DNA of 64,000 nt. Source: Uranotaenia lowii (Eukaryota; Arthropoda; Insecta; Diptera; Culicidae). The notes under the pieces were generated by a model that worked only from the letters and a program-made list of their open reading frames with translations, was not told the origin of the DNA and did no database searches. A program made the position numbers and the translations under genes. This document shows, in pieces, positions 11,261-22,800 of the stretch; within the stretch, counting starts at the first letter, position 1; each line of letters starts with the position of its first letter. The stretch covers positions 313,449,304-313,513,303 of the forward strand of contig NC_073693.1 in the NCBI RefSeq assembly GCF_029784155.1, read 5' to 3'.

Positions 11261-14200
11261 ATCAGTAGTTTATTTTAGTAATCAAACAGTGAGGCATAAA
11301 TAAATTAAGGTCAAAGCGTGATGAAAACTGATTGAGATACGGCAAAAATAAACGTTTATTTCAAGAACTTTTATTGCAGAAAATTTCAAGACAAGCCATA
11401 TTTCTATTACGAGCTAAAATAACACGGTAGAGTTCAGGTTCAGTGGCCCAAAAATGCATTATGTTTAGAATTCTAGGGGCTCAAATTTTAAACGATTTAA
11501 TAAGAGCACCTGTATCCGTGGTTTATTCTTGGATCTAATTTATACAAGAATTGGACCAAAGAAATTAGATCCAATCCAGTGAAAAAACTGTCAACTCCTC
11601 TCATTTTACATTAAATGTCAAACAATTAAAAACTCCGTCAAATTAGATCCAAATCTCATCAATTTTGGATCTGAACCGGCTGTTTAGACCACGGTTATAA
11701 AAGACAAATTCTGTGGGATCAATTCTCCAACTTTAAAAATCCTAACAGTTTTCATAAATGTTTATTTTGAATTCCGCAAATTTTATTATAATTTGATAGA
11801 GAAATAACAAAAATTAACAACCAAATAAAACAAGTTTTAAAAATTCGCCAAGGAAATCGTTTATGTGAAAGTTATGAGTTGGAATTGCATCAGTGCCTTG
11901 GAAGAAATTTGTGGTTCATTAAAAGTTATGAAAAACCTTATCCTGTTTCAAGATTTATTGGATTCATTGGAAAAATACGTTAATATCACCACGGAGAAGC
12001 TACAGTCAACAAAATTTTGGAGTTTACTGAAGTCCACAGGAAATTTCATCATAGCTGGAGAAGGGTTCCGGATGGCATCAAATACATAACATGTTTGTAT
12101 CTGCGTCAAGCTTTGCAGATTTCAGTGAGATCAATCCATTATTTTTGTTTTTTTTTTCTATAAATTAACCTCTTGAAATAGATCATATTAAGAATCTACT
12201 ATTCTGCACCTTTTGCGGTATTCGTCACATATTGGCCTGGCCGTAGTTGTATCTGCATTCAATAAGTAACAGATACAACGTTGAAAAGAAAAATTAAGGA
12301 CGCAAGTCTCTAATTTTCCAGGATGCTTACAAGTTTTGGCTATGTTGATGTTAGGAGGAGAACAAGAAGAAGCTATATCTTGTAGTCTTACAAAAAACAA
12401 ATTTTCTAGAACAATGTGCTAAGTTGAGCAAAACGACTACATAAGCTGGAGGCTGGCAAACTTCACACAAATAAGGTACAAGGGGCAAGTGCGAAAGTTC
12501 AGCTTTTCTCTATGACTAAAAAATTTCAAAATATTTCTTCATGAAAAGTGTTCAAAAAGTAATTTATACTGCAGGAAAACAGCAGATATAACAAACTTTT
12601 AGAATCCTCTTTCTTAGACTTATAAACTGTAACATGAACAGCAATGTGGGAAAAATAGTGAAAGAACCTTTTATACGCTCAATCCAGACATCCTAATGAC
12701 AATTTAAGAAAACGTGAGCTAAGAGGCCTCGAATAAAATTGTTCTCCAATATGCCTCCACATCATAAACATTGAAAGGCTTATAAGAAGCATTTATGATA
12801 TGTATGACTTTCAAAAAGCTATTTTCGGTTTTGGAGAAAGATTTCATAGAGACGGCGGCAGTAGAAATCACTAAGCACTTGTTCTTCCTGTTTTCTAGTG
12901 TCAACTGATTTTTGATCGAAACATCAACAAAAAAAATGTGAATTGAGTTTTCAAGAATGGTACGAGTTAAAATCATATTTATTTATTTTTTTAAATATTG
13001 AGTCATTCTACCTTTTTGCATTAAAATGAAAAAATCTTACTAAACCTGCATATGAGCTCATCAATGTGTGCGTCAAATGCACTACGGCTGGATGCACACG
13101 CGCTAGCAGTAAAACTGCACTTTATTGATATGGCAAACAACAAAAAAGGGAAGTAAAAACTTGTAAATTACACATAGACTTACCAGCGCACACTGCACTG
13201 GTCGATGTCAGTCTTTTTATCACTCATCTCCTCCTCGTTTTCAGATGGATGATTTTTCTAACGAGACACAGTTTGAGGAAAATTTGATAAACAGAAAAGG
13301 CAACGTTCTACTTAGAACGAAGAGTGGCAAATCTTACAACCCAGTGGGAAATGTGCCAAACACGTGAATCTAAGGGTAGGTACTTGACACAAGCATATGG
13401 GTAAAACGCAAAAATACTTTTCTTTTGCTGATAAAGAAAAAACCGTCTTGGGGTTAGCCCCGTAACCGGAGCGGAAAACCTCCGCTTAAGTGGGGAAGGT
13501 GAGCAATTGTAGCTTACTTACTTGTTACCGTAATGGGTCAATATTTGTTAGGAAATTATATAACCAATGAGCTACAAAGAGTTTTTTATCTTGTTAAAAT
13601 GTATAGTAAACCGATTTTGCAAATGATGGAATATTCTACACTTTAGATAACCATATGGATAAATTTGTAAAAATGCTCCTCAAATTTAGAAAAAACCTAC
13701 CTGTCTGAATCAAGATCTATTATCAAAAGTGGACCAATATGAAGGAATGGTTTATTAAATTTTTTTAAAAATTTCTATAAACGCTTGGAATTAGGGAGAA
13801 ACTTCGTCATGATTATTTGGGATTAGAGGATTGTTGTTTAGTTTTAAGAGGAAAATCTAGGGTTAAGTCAATCGTCGAAAATAAACAAAAATTGGTGTTT
13901 ATTTTTTTCTAATTTGCGAAAAAAAAATCCCACAACCCATTAATCGTCATTTGATTGCGACATTTTAAGGGCAGATTTAAAAATAAAACCCTAAAACATG
14001 AAACACTTTACCAAAATACTTTGCGCTAAATGTGCCATGAGGAAAGCGCATCCAAAACTGCACAAATCAAATCGACAAACGTACGTACATACGTAGACCC
14101 CCTCCCTCCTCTACCATAGGCCAGCAGCCTGGCTAGTGGCGTCGAAAAATCTAGTGGTCATTGCTCAGCTCATGCAGCAGCACCCAACCCACAACACCAG

Positions 14201-14495
14201 CAGATGCTCTAGCCTGGTTGATTCAAATCGAGGGGCAAAGAGCCACTGACGGAATGAGGTGTGATGAGAAGGCTGCCGGCAAGCCCCAGCAAAACAGACC
14301 GCGGCACGTGGAGAATAAATTACTAATAAAAGCAACAAGTGTACTTACATTATAACTACAATGTAGTAAGACGCTACAAGACGACGGCGACGACGACGGC
14401 GAATGATGAATCAGTATATAGTTAGTTATGTGTGAGGTTTTGGAATGATTTTAGACAAGTCCTCTCTAAGAAGAAGTGGTGCCTTCTGTGTGATT
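11261..14495. other. Region downstream of the RFX-type gene; no firm gene
   Basis: No supported gene. Small open frames exist (plus 11865-12089, minus 12188-12400, minus 12719-12976). The one at 12188-12400 has eight cysteines in 70 codons and could be a fossil or exon of a secreted peptide, but it has no signal peptide or identifiable motif. The part near 14100-14495 (GC-richer, with a CGACGGCGACGACGACGG run at 14383) directly follows the RFX stop codon and is probably its 3' UTR. A polyadenylation site could not be assigned. Confidence 0.4.
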
Positions 14496-16859
14496 CTACA
14501 GATAGCGCAGAGTGTCGGATTCCATTAGGGCTTCCGTGAAGCTTTCGATGCCGTCCGAGAGGATGGACATTTCTGGTGCCGTGGCACCGTTGTTGGCGGA
14601 GGCGTTGCCCGAATGAGTTACACTGTTTGTTGGGACACTACCGTTGTTGTTGTTGTTAGTGGTTGATGAAGAATTAGGGTTGTTTCCGGTCGCCGCTTGC
14701 GTTTGGTAGAATGAGTTCAACTTCCCATTGCTACTACGTTCGACCGAGTTGCCGTTGATGAGAAAATCACGAGAAGTTTCCGGACTGTATAGGAACAGTT
14801 GTTCTCTGTTTCCGTTATTGAGGGAAATCGAGGGAGTGGAAGGAACGGACTTCGGTAGCTCGAAGAGTGATTTTGAATTGGAAGCGTTAAGGGTGGCGAA
14901 TCCTTGAGCGTTCAAAGGATTGAAGGATATTTGGTGTGGGAGAGGTGTTGAAGGTACCGATCGTGATAGATTGTTGAAAGAGGAGATAGCGGTTTTTTGG
15001 AACATGTCATCCTGGTCCAGAATGTCTGCAATGTTTGGCTCGGTTTCTTCCAATTTGATCGATTGTTGAATGTTATCTGAAGAGGAAGGTTCCGTCAACA
15101 TGTCCAGGATATTATTGGGATCATTGAAATCTTCACATTCCGAAGGTACAGGGGTTTGAGAGACAGAAGTGAAATTTGAATGGTTGAACGCCTCGTAGTT
15201 GGGTATTAGAGGTACACTGCTCGATCGGGATTCAAGGGACCCGGGTAAGTTGGGATGAGGTTGCATTTGGGAGGATGGTCCACAAATTGGTTGAAAGGAA
15301 GGAATCATGTTGTTCGAGCAATGCAAATTGTTGGGATTCATACTGAATCTATAATTTGGCATCAGTGAAGGAGATGGTGGTGCGGAGGAAGGAAATTCGT
15401 TCTTGACGAACGAAGGTCGCTGTTGGTAGCCAGGAAGTTGACCCTGATGAGAAATGTTGACAGTTAACCCGTTGCTCGGGGGTTTATTTTTTCGATGAAT
15501 GGGAGTATTTCTAGGGCTTACAAAAGGACTAGCATTCGGGGTGCTATTCTGCTGAGTAGTTTTGTGCGATATGCCTCTAGGACTTTGCGGACCCGCTGAT
15601 ATTGGAACGAAATTATAATTTTTCCTTCGCCCATTGGGGCTCTGTAATGGCGCAGAACTTTGACCCGACGATCCTACTGCGTTCTTACCTACACTGTTAA
15701 AGCTACTCTCTACTTTTACCGAGCTATTTCTAACACCTGAATTGTTGGAGGCTGCTCCTTCACCTGAGGTACCTACAGAACTCCCCTGATGACGTTGTGA
15801 TAGCATGGCTAATGAAGCAGCAGCTGATCCAGGCTGAAGATTCATTTGCTGCCCTATGCTGGCCCCATCGAAACTATCAAGTTGTCCACCTACCTTATCC
15901 GTTCCGCCTGCGTTCATGTTCTGCTCCAGCATACTTCTCAACTGGGATAGCTTCAACGAGTTTTCATTGTGTTCCAAGGAGTTTCCGATTCCGCTACTCG
16001 ACTCAATACCTGAACTGTTCATGCTTAATGCGTTATTGGAGCCATCAGCCTGATTTTCGTCTGGGAAGTACTGCAGCAGCTCCTGATCCTGGTCTTGCGA
16101 ATTTTCCTCGTCACAGTTCAGGTAACCGTCCAATGCATTTTTGTCCATGTTACAAATGCTGATGACTCGTTCGCGAGGAATGATGAAGTCGTCTCTACTG
16201 CTGGTAACTAGTTCATTCGAATCGATGAGTATCAAATTACCCATTTCATCGTACGCGGGAGCAGTATTGTTTTGTGCTTCGATCGATTGCTGCTGATGCT
16301 GTTGCAGCAGTCGGAGTCTTTTTTGGCGATTTAACTGCGCTATGGTAGCTGCCCGCTTTGCCGCTGCACTTGTAGGCCTTATCGGACCCGGGATCGTTTG
16401 AGAAGTTTGGCTTGGTGCCTGCAGCTGGCTCATTTGTTGGGCCTTCAGTTGCTGTGCTTGTCTTACTTTCTTGCAGAAAATATTGTACTCAGCAGGGCTC
16501 CGCATCTCCCGGATCGCCACTGCAGCTGCTACAGCTGCCAGGGATCCGTTGTTGGTATCACAGTTAAAATTTGTACTTTGTACTTGCAGATGCTGTTGCT
16601 GCTGCTGCTGTTTGGACAGGGCCACCGAAGGATTGTTATTATTGTCCTCGTCTGTGAACTCCGGTTGTTCGTTTTTGATCGTTTGCTGTAGAATATCACC
16701 GACGGACGGCAGATTCGGAGGGTGCTGTCCTTTCAACGGAGATGCTCTGGGTGGCATCGGTGTAGCAGGACCATCAGCTTCTGATGGGGCAACCTCCGAG
16801 TCGATGCTGGCGGAAGTAGTCTTGCGACGTTTCCGTCGACGCTTTTTCATTGCTGCGGC
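14496..16859 (-). CDS. Last coding exon of the RFX-type gene (activation/low-complexity tail)
   Basis: A single 2,364-nt exon. The acceptor is the CAATCCAACAG ending at 16860; translation continues in phase 0 as AAAMKKRRRKRRK. The methionine at 16850 is therefore internal, not the start. Features in order: basic nuclear signal; a proline-rich GDILQQ segment; a glutamine tract; an Ala/Arg/Gln-rich helical stretch with RLRLLQQHQQQ; an acidic Asp/Glu/Gln patch; several Ser/Asn-rich blocks; the proline-directed motifs NFVPISAGPQSPRG and FVSPRNTPI; and a C-terminal acidic helix-like DGIESFTEALMESDTLRYL. Such a tail fits transcriptional activation, which is inferred. Frames on the opposite strand here are shadows. 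Confidence 0.93.
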   Translation of the reverse strand, partial: AAAMKKRRRKRRKTTSASIDSEVAPSEADGPATPMPPRASPLKGQHPPNLPSVGDILQQTIKNEQPEFTDEDNNNNPSVALSKQQQQQQHLQVQSTNFNCDTNNGSLAAVAAAVAIREMRSPAEYNIFCKKVRQAQQLKAQQMSQLQAPSQTSQTIPGPIRPTSAAAKRAATIAQLNRQKRLRLLQQHQQQSIEAQNNTAPAYDEMGNLILIDSNELVTSSRDDFIIPRERVISICNMDKNALDGYLNCDEENSQDQDQELLQYFPDENQADGSNNALSMNSSGIESSSGIGNSLEHNENSLKLSQLRSMLEQNMNAGGTDKVGGQLDSFDGASIGQQMNLQPGSAAASLAMLSQRHQGSSVGTSGEGAASNNSGVRNSSVKVESSFNSVGKNAVGSSGQSSAPLQSPNGRRKNYNFVPISAGPQSPRGISHKTTQQNSTPNASPFVSPRNTPIHRKNKPPSNGLTVNISHQGQLPGYQQRPSFVKNEFPSSAPPSPSLMPNYRFSMNPNNLHCSNNMIPSFQPICGPSSQMQPHPNLPGSLESRSSSVPLIPNYEAFNHSNFTSVSQTPVPSECEDFNDPNNILDMLTEPSSSDNIQQSIKLEETEPNIADILDQDDMFQKTAISSFNNLSRSVPSTPLPHQISFNPLNAQGFATLNASNSKSLFELPKSVPSTPSISLNNGNREQLFLYSPETSRDFLINGNSVERSSNGKLNSFYQTQAATGNNPNSSSTTNNNNNGSVPTNSVTHSGNASANNGATAPEMSILSDGIESFTEALMESDTLRYL

Positions 16860-19800
16860 CTGTTGGATTGAAAAAGGATGAAGAAAGAATCGATTATTAC
16901 TTGGAGATTGATGTATTTAAACTCGGTAAATAACGTTTAAAAATCCTAAAATGCTATGAATAATTGAAAATCGCAAGTCGCTAAAAAGATTTAAACAGAT
17001 TTTTTGCAAGCCTGGATTAGAATATCAATCCTAGAAGACTTGCCATTTCTACAACAAGAATCACGTGGTGTAGTTGAAGAACACCAATAGAGTATCACAG
17101 GAATATGACGTCTAGATCATTGATATTAAAAATTGTTAAAAAAAAAGTTTATTCTATAATTTAACTGAAGTTTGATAATTCCATGATATATTTCAAATTT
17201 CTATCGGTTTATTAATTCTTTGAGATTAGTAACCAAAAACTCATAAAAAAATTTCTGAATTGTATCAACAAGATAAAACGGGGATTTTTCACCAATACGG
17301 TGAAGTGCAAAACGAAAGCAAAATTGTTGTCCCAAAACGTAACCTAGGACTACTTTATTTATCACCTCTAATAAACACAGCCAAGAGGAAAAAATCAATC
17401 AAGACATTAGCTGATATCAAAATATAAAAAGAAACGACCACAGAGCAGAATCAAAACATATGAGTAAGGAAAAAAAGGCAGGTCTGATTATCTACTTCGC
17501 TTATCGGCAACAACAAAAAATTAATTGGGGGTACATTTTGACCGAGCACACCAACCTTAAATGCTAGCAAAGAATAAAACAGCTGAACGCGAATCGAATG
17601 ATTTTCTAAAAACAAGTTCTACAAATTTTTCACTTTCAATTGGCTACTGCACTCGCTGAAATCAACAATGTGGTTCTGGTTGGTTTCACGATTTTAGTTG
17701 TATGGTACAGGTGCATGTACCTAAACTAAGAATAACTGCTCTATTGGTAGAATTCAATACTGGCTTTGGAATCGGATTTAAAAAAAATCGGAAAAATGAA
17801 TAAGCGGAATCTTTCAGCAATCTACAACGAAGTTGAAAAAGAGGCGATGAAAGCTTTGCTAGCATAGCAATAAACTAGTTAATTATTGGTATGAAGCACT
17901 AGGACGTGAATGCAAGTGAAAGTCCCATGCTCAGATACAGTGTCAAACTCTTTAGGGTAGCTATCACCGTACAGACCCATTTGTCTGCTGGACAGTGGAC
18001 ACCCTTGGTAAGCTTCTGGAAAGGATAATATTCAACAGACTTATTATCTACAAAGAAGACGAAAGTGGACTGTTGGACAGACAGTTCGGTTTTCGGAAAG
18101 GGAGATCTACGGTGGATGCCATCCGAATGGTGACAGAGTACGCGAAGCGCGCAAATCAAAATAGGCGGACAGGTGTTCGTCACTGCGCCATTTTGACGAT
18201 CGACGTTAAGAATGCCTTCAACAATGCTAGCTGTGAAGCTGTTCCCAATACTTGCAGGCTAATAGCAAGCTTTTTCGAAAATCGAGTCCTGACGTACGAA
18301 ACCGAAACTGGGTTACAATCTACTGTCGTAACAGCGGATGTTCCATAGGGTTCCATACTCGGACCTGTGGTTTGGAATGCCGTGTATAATAATGAGTTGT
18401 TAACGCTGAAACTACCACCAGGCGCGAAGATAGTCGGATTCGCTGACGATATCGTTGCACATCTTTTCCCGCAGCATGGCCCCAGGCAGTGACCACTAAC
18501 CTCGTACGACGGAGAGATAGAAGACCTTGCAACGGTGTCTGCAGAAAGGTTTGGCCCCTGGATGGAGAGAGTTAAGCTTCAGATAGCTCACCATAAAACC
18601 GAAGTTCTGCTCGTGACCAACAAAAGAGTTGTGCACATGGAAATTACTGTTAAAGGACACACGACATCTTCGAAACAGCAGCTGAAATACCTTGCAGTAA
18701 TGGTCTACAATCGCTTCGCTGCCATGGTCCAAAGAGTAGCAAGAGACGTCTCCTTGCATAGCCGGAGGAGTGGCCTGGAGCTCCGCCATAGAGGTAGAGC
18801 GCAACAGATCCAAATTACGGAGCACACGGCTGATAGCCATGCGAGTTTCCTGTGCATACAGGACCATATCAGCAGATGCAGCTTTTGTCATCGCGGGCAT
18901 TATTCCCATCGTTATTGTTTGTTTATTGTTCATCAACAGATCACATATTGATCCAAATGATAGGTTAAAAGTTAAAGCCAAGCTACAATTACACGGAATT
19001 TACCATAAACTATACTTCAAGCACTAAGGATTAATCTTCGGAATAATTTCCTCGAAACGTCAAAATCAAAATGATCGGAGAAGTGGTTAAATGTCCTTAT
19101 TGCACAAATTAGCACTGTATTAGCTCCGTAGTTGTTTTGTCGAAGAGGAACAAAGAGCTGAAGATCACGATTCCTCAAGCCTCGAGATCTTACGCTGAGT
19201 TGGAATGCCTCAAACAGTGCGGGGCACTCGGTTCTCGACGAAAGCATCGACGCAGTTCGGCGGGCCTGCAGCGTGTCGATGTCGATAAGGCGACAGCGGT
19301 TTTCGTAGCTGGGAAGTCGGAACGGGTCTTGCTAGTTCCGGTTCCAGAAAGCGAAACGCCAAAAACGCCACTGGATGGTCTCAATACGCTCCGATACGCC
19401 ATTTTGGTAGAAGGGAGGGACGATCGAACCAAGCTGCAGTAAAGACTCTTGAGACAATAAATATCTTTAAAGTCTTTTGTCATGCGGAATAAAAGACCCA
19501 GGCATCTGGAAGCTTTATCAACGATGTAGTTTGTGTGGATCTTGAAACCCAACCGTTTTTCCAGGATCACACCAAGGTCTTCCACATGCTCAACTCGTGA
19601 AACTGCCTCATGTCCAAGAACATAATCAGCCAATAGCGGGAGCCACTTTCAAGTCGTCGGCATACGCAATTTTTGGTCCATAGAGAAGCAGCAGCACGTC
19701 GTTGAAGTTGATCAGGAAAATTATGGGTCCTACGTGGCTCCCTTAAGGTACTCCAGAAGAGGCTGAGAATGGAACCATTCCAGTAAAGAGCCGCAAATAC

Positions 19801-22800
19801 CGATACGATCTAGTTTGGCTATGGCTATTTTGTGGTTTGCCTTGTCGAAAGCCTTGTCAGGTTTGTTGTCGTGGAGCGCTTAGGCATGAGTCCACGTTGT
19901 TCGTTTGAGAAATAAGATTTGCAATACGAGAAAAATGGATCTAATACAACCAGCTCAAATGGTTTGGCAATCGTACATAAGGCAGAAATACCGCGATAAT
20001 TGTTAACATTCTTCCTGTCACCTTTTTTGTAGTCAATAAACAGGTTTTATAGGAGGCAGCATATGTGATATATATCGTTTTAGGAAAGTCGCTGGAATGC
20101 CATCCGGACCCGCAGAAAGACTGGATTTCAGCTTAGTAAATAGTCGCCCTCAAGATGGTTATTTTATTTTATTTACATAGTATTCCTTCTCACGATATAA
20201 CTTGACGAACATAATTCCTAAAATTCACTCGGTCCATGGCAATCGTTCTCCAATTTCTCGGGCACCCCACGTTCACCAGATCACGCTCCACTTGGTCTAA
20301 CCACCTCGCTCGTTGTGCAACCGCTGTTTTGCAGGACAGTCGTCCGGCATTCTCGCAACATGTCCCGCGTATCCGGCCAGCCTTCACCACCTTCTGGATA
20401 ATGGGTTCGCCGTAGAGTCGCGCGAGCACGTAGTTCATCCTTCGCCTCCATAATCCGTTCTCCTGTACACCGCCAAAGATGGTTCTTAACACTCGTCGCT
20501 CGAATACTCCGAGTGTACGCAAGTCATCCTCGAGCAATATCCATGTCTCGTGCCCGTAGAGAACAACCGGTCTAATGAGTGTCATATACAGGTTACACTT
20601 CGTGCGAGGGCTAAGTCTTCTCGACCGCGGTTGCTTGTGGAGTCCATAGTAGGCACGAATTCCACTGATAAATCGCCGCCGGATCTCACGGCTGGTGTCA
20701 TTGTCTGCCGTCACCAGTGAGCTGAGATAGACAAAGTCTTCGACTATCTCCAGCTTGTCGCCGTCGACTGTGACCTTGTTATTGCTGGACAAGCGGGTTC
20801 GGTTGGTCTCGGATCCGCAGGCCAGCATGTACTTCGTCTTGGACGTATTAATCATCAACCCAATCCTTCCTGATTCGCGTTCCAGTTTGCTGTAGATCTC
20901 CTCCACAGCCGCAGATGATCTGCCGACTATATTAATGTCATCCGCAAAGCAGATACATAAGTTGACTGGATCTGTTAAAAATCGTGCCCGCATTTCACCC
21001 ACCGCTTGTCGAATAACACCTTCTAGCGCCACATTGAACATCATGCAGGATAGACCATCACCTTGTCGAAGCCCCCTGTGCGATTCGAATGAACTCGACA
21101 ATTCACCCAAAATCCGCACACAGCACTGCGTTCTATCCATCGTCGCCTTGATCAGTCTGATCTGCTTCCCGGAAAAGCCGTTCTCGTCCATGATTTTCCA
21201 TAGCTCGTTACGGTCGATCGTGTCGTATGCGGCTTTGAAGTCGATGAATAGATGGTGCGTAGGGACTTGGTGTTCCCGGCATTTTTGGAGGATTTGCCGT
21301 AATGTGAATATCTGGTCCTTCGTTGACCGTCCCTCCATGAAGCCGGCCTGATGACTTCCCACGAATCTGTTTGCTTGTGGCGCGCCATAGCGTTAGGCGG
21401 CGGAGTAGGATTCGGGACCTTCCCCCACCGTCTTGATCTCCTGGTGGATCGTCCTAGTGGTGTTTGGGACCCAAAACAGCAATATCACGACGGTCCTCCT
21501 GCGAGATAGTGGGGTTAGCTGCGGGCCTTGCGAGCCCGTGACTTCAAAAAACATAAGCAACGTGAGACGTTACTAGTCGCAACTGGTCCGTGAATATTGA
21601 ACCAGAATCGAAAGTACTACGGAATTTGTCAGCGAAGAAGTTACAAATATCACGATCCGAAGTAGCCAAATTGTCTTCCAAAAACATGTAGGACGGTGAG
21701 CCCGATTCTTTGGTCCTTAATGTACTGCCAAAACGATTTGGGTCGATCGATGATGTAGTTGATGATATGGGAGAACTTCATAGCAGCGGCGTTTGGATCG
21801 GAAGATTCGAGTTCAGAATCCCAGTCGATGGCGTCAAGCGTTTGTGAAATAGCGACAAAATCGGCGTTCATTGAAATCGAGAAAAAAGGATGCCGGCTTC
21901 TTAGTTGCTAGTTAGTTGCTGTGCTGAGTGAGTCGAGAATCAAACTGGAGGGCGTAGTAAATGAAGATCTCGCTGGATAAGCAAACAAAAAACCGCACAG
22001 GGAGGAACTCAAATATAAATCCGGGCAGGTTGAAATCGCCACTAATGAGAATGCCGTCGGGAAAGGCTGCGGAAAAACGACTCTGCGAAGGTTATGCTTT
22101 TGGCACGATCAGGGGGTAGGTATTATAAAACCCTGACGAAGAGCTTTCGAGTACCTACCTAAATCAACATAGATCCACACTAATTCATGATCGTTCCATG
22201 ATTCGTCGTTGATTGGAGTGGCTGAAAGACCGGATCGGATGGCCCCATCGACATAACTCTGGTGGAGGATAAGGAGTGTTACGAAGCAAGACTGGTGGGA
22301 CTTAAAAGGTCTCACGTACTCAGCTACGCAGAAAAAACAATGTAAATGAATCAATTTACGTACGACTAACGCTAATTCGACAACTTTTTAAATCATTACT
22401 GGAGTTCCTCTGGGAAGTCATCTGGGACCGTTGATATTCTTTTTGTTTATCAACGATTAAAACGTCATTATGTTTCCAAATATAGTGTCATGTCGTTCAC
22501 AGGTGTATGTCGACCATCGAACTTCTAGTACGAAATATTATCGACTTGTTTAAGCCGTTCATCTGTCGTCAAGGACGTTCGATTAATGTTGGACAACAAG
22601 CTCACCTTCTTGCAACATATTTCCACAACAACAGCCGAAGGCTTTGCGGTCCTTAGCCGTCCTTACGGACTACTATTGTAGTCTTAAAGAACTTTACTGT
22701 GCTCTTGCGCAGTGCAAATTTAGGCACCCAACCAGGTTTTACAGGAAAAAGGATCGAAAGAGAACAACGATACTTTCTCAGATACGCTCTGAGCCAGTTA

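Noticed and set aside
12188..12400. Cys-rich 70-codon minus frame
   Set aside because: No signal peptide, motif or splice support; noted only as a weak possibility in the regional entry.
15797..16881. Four plus-strand frames opposite the RFX last exon
   Set aside because: Shadow frames of low-complexity CAG/TCA-rich coding sequence; no homology.
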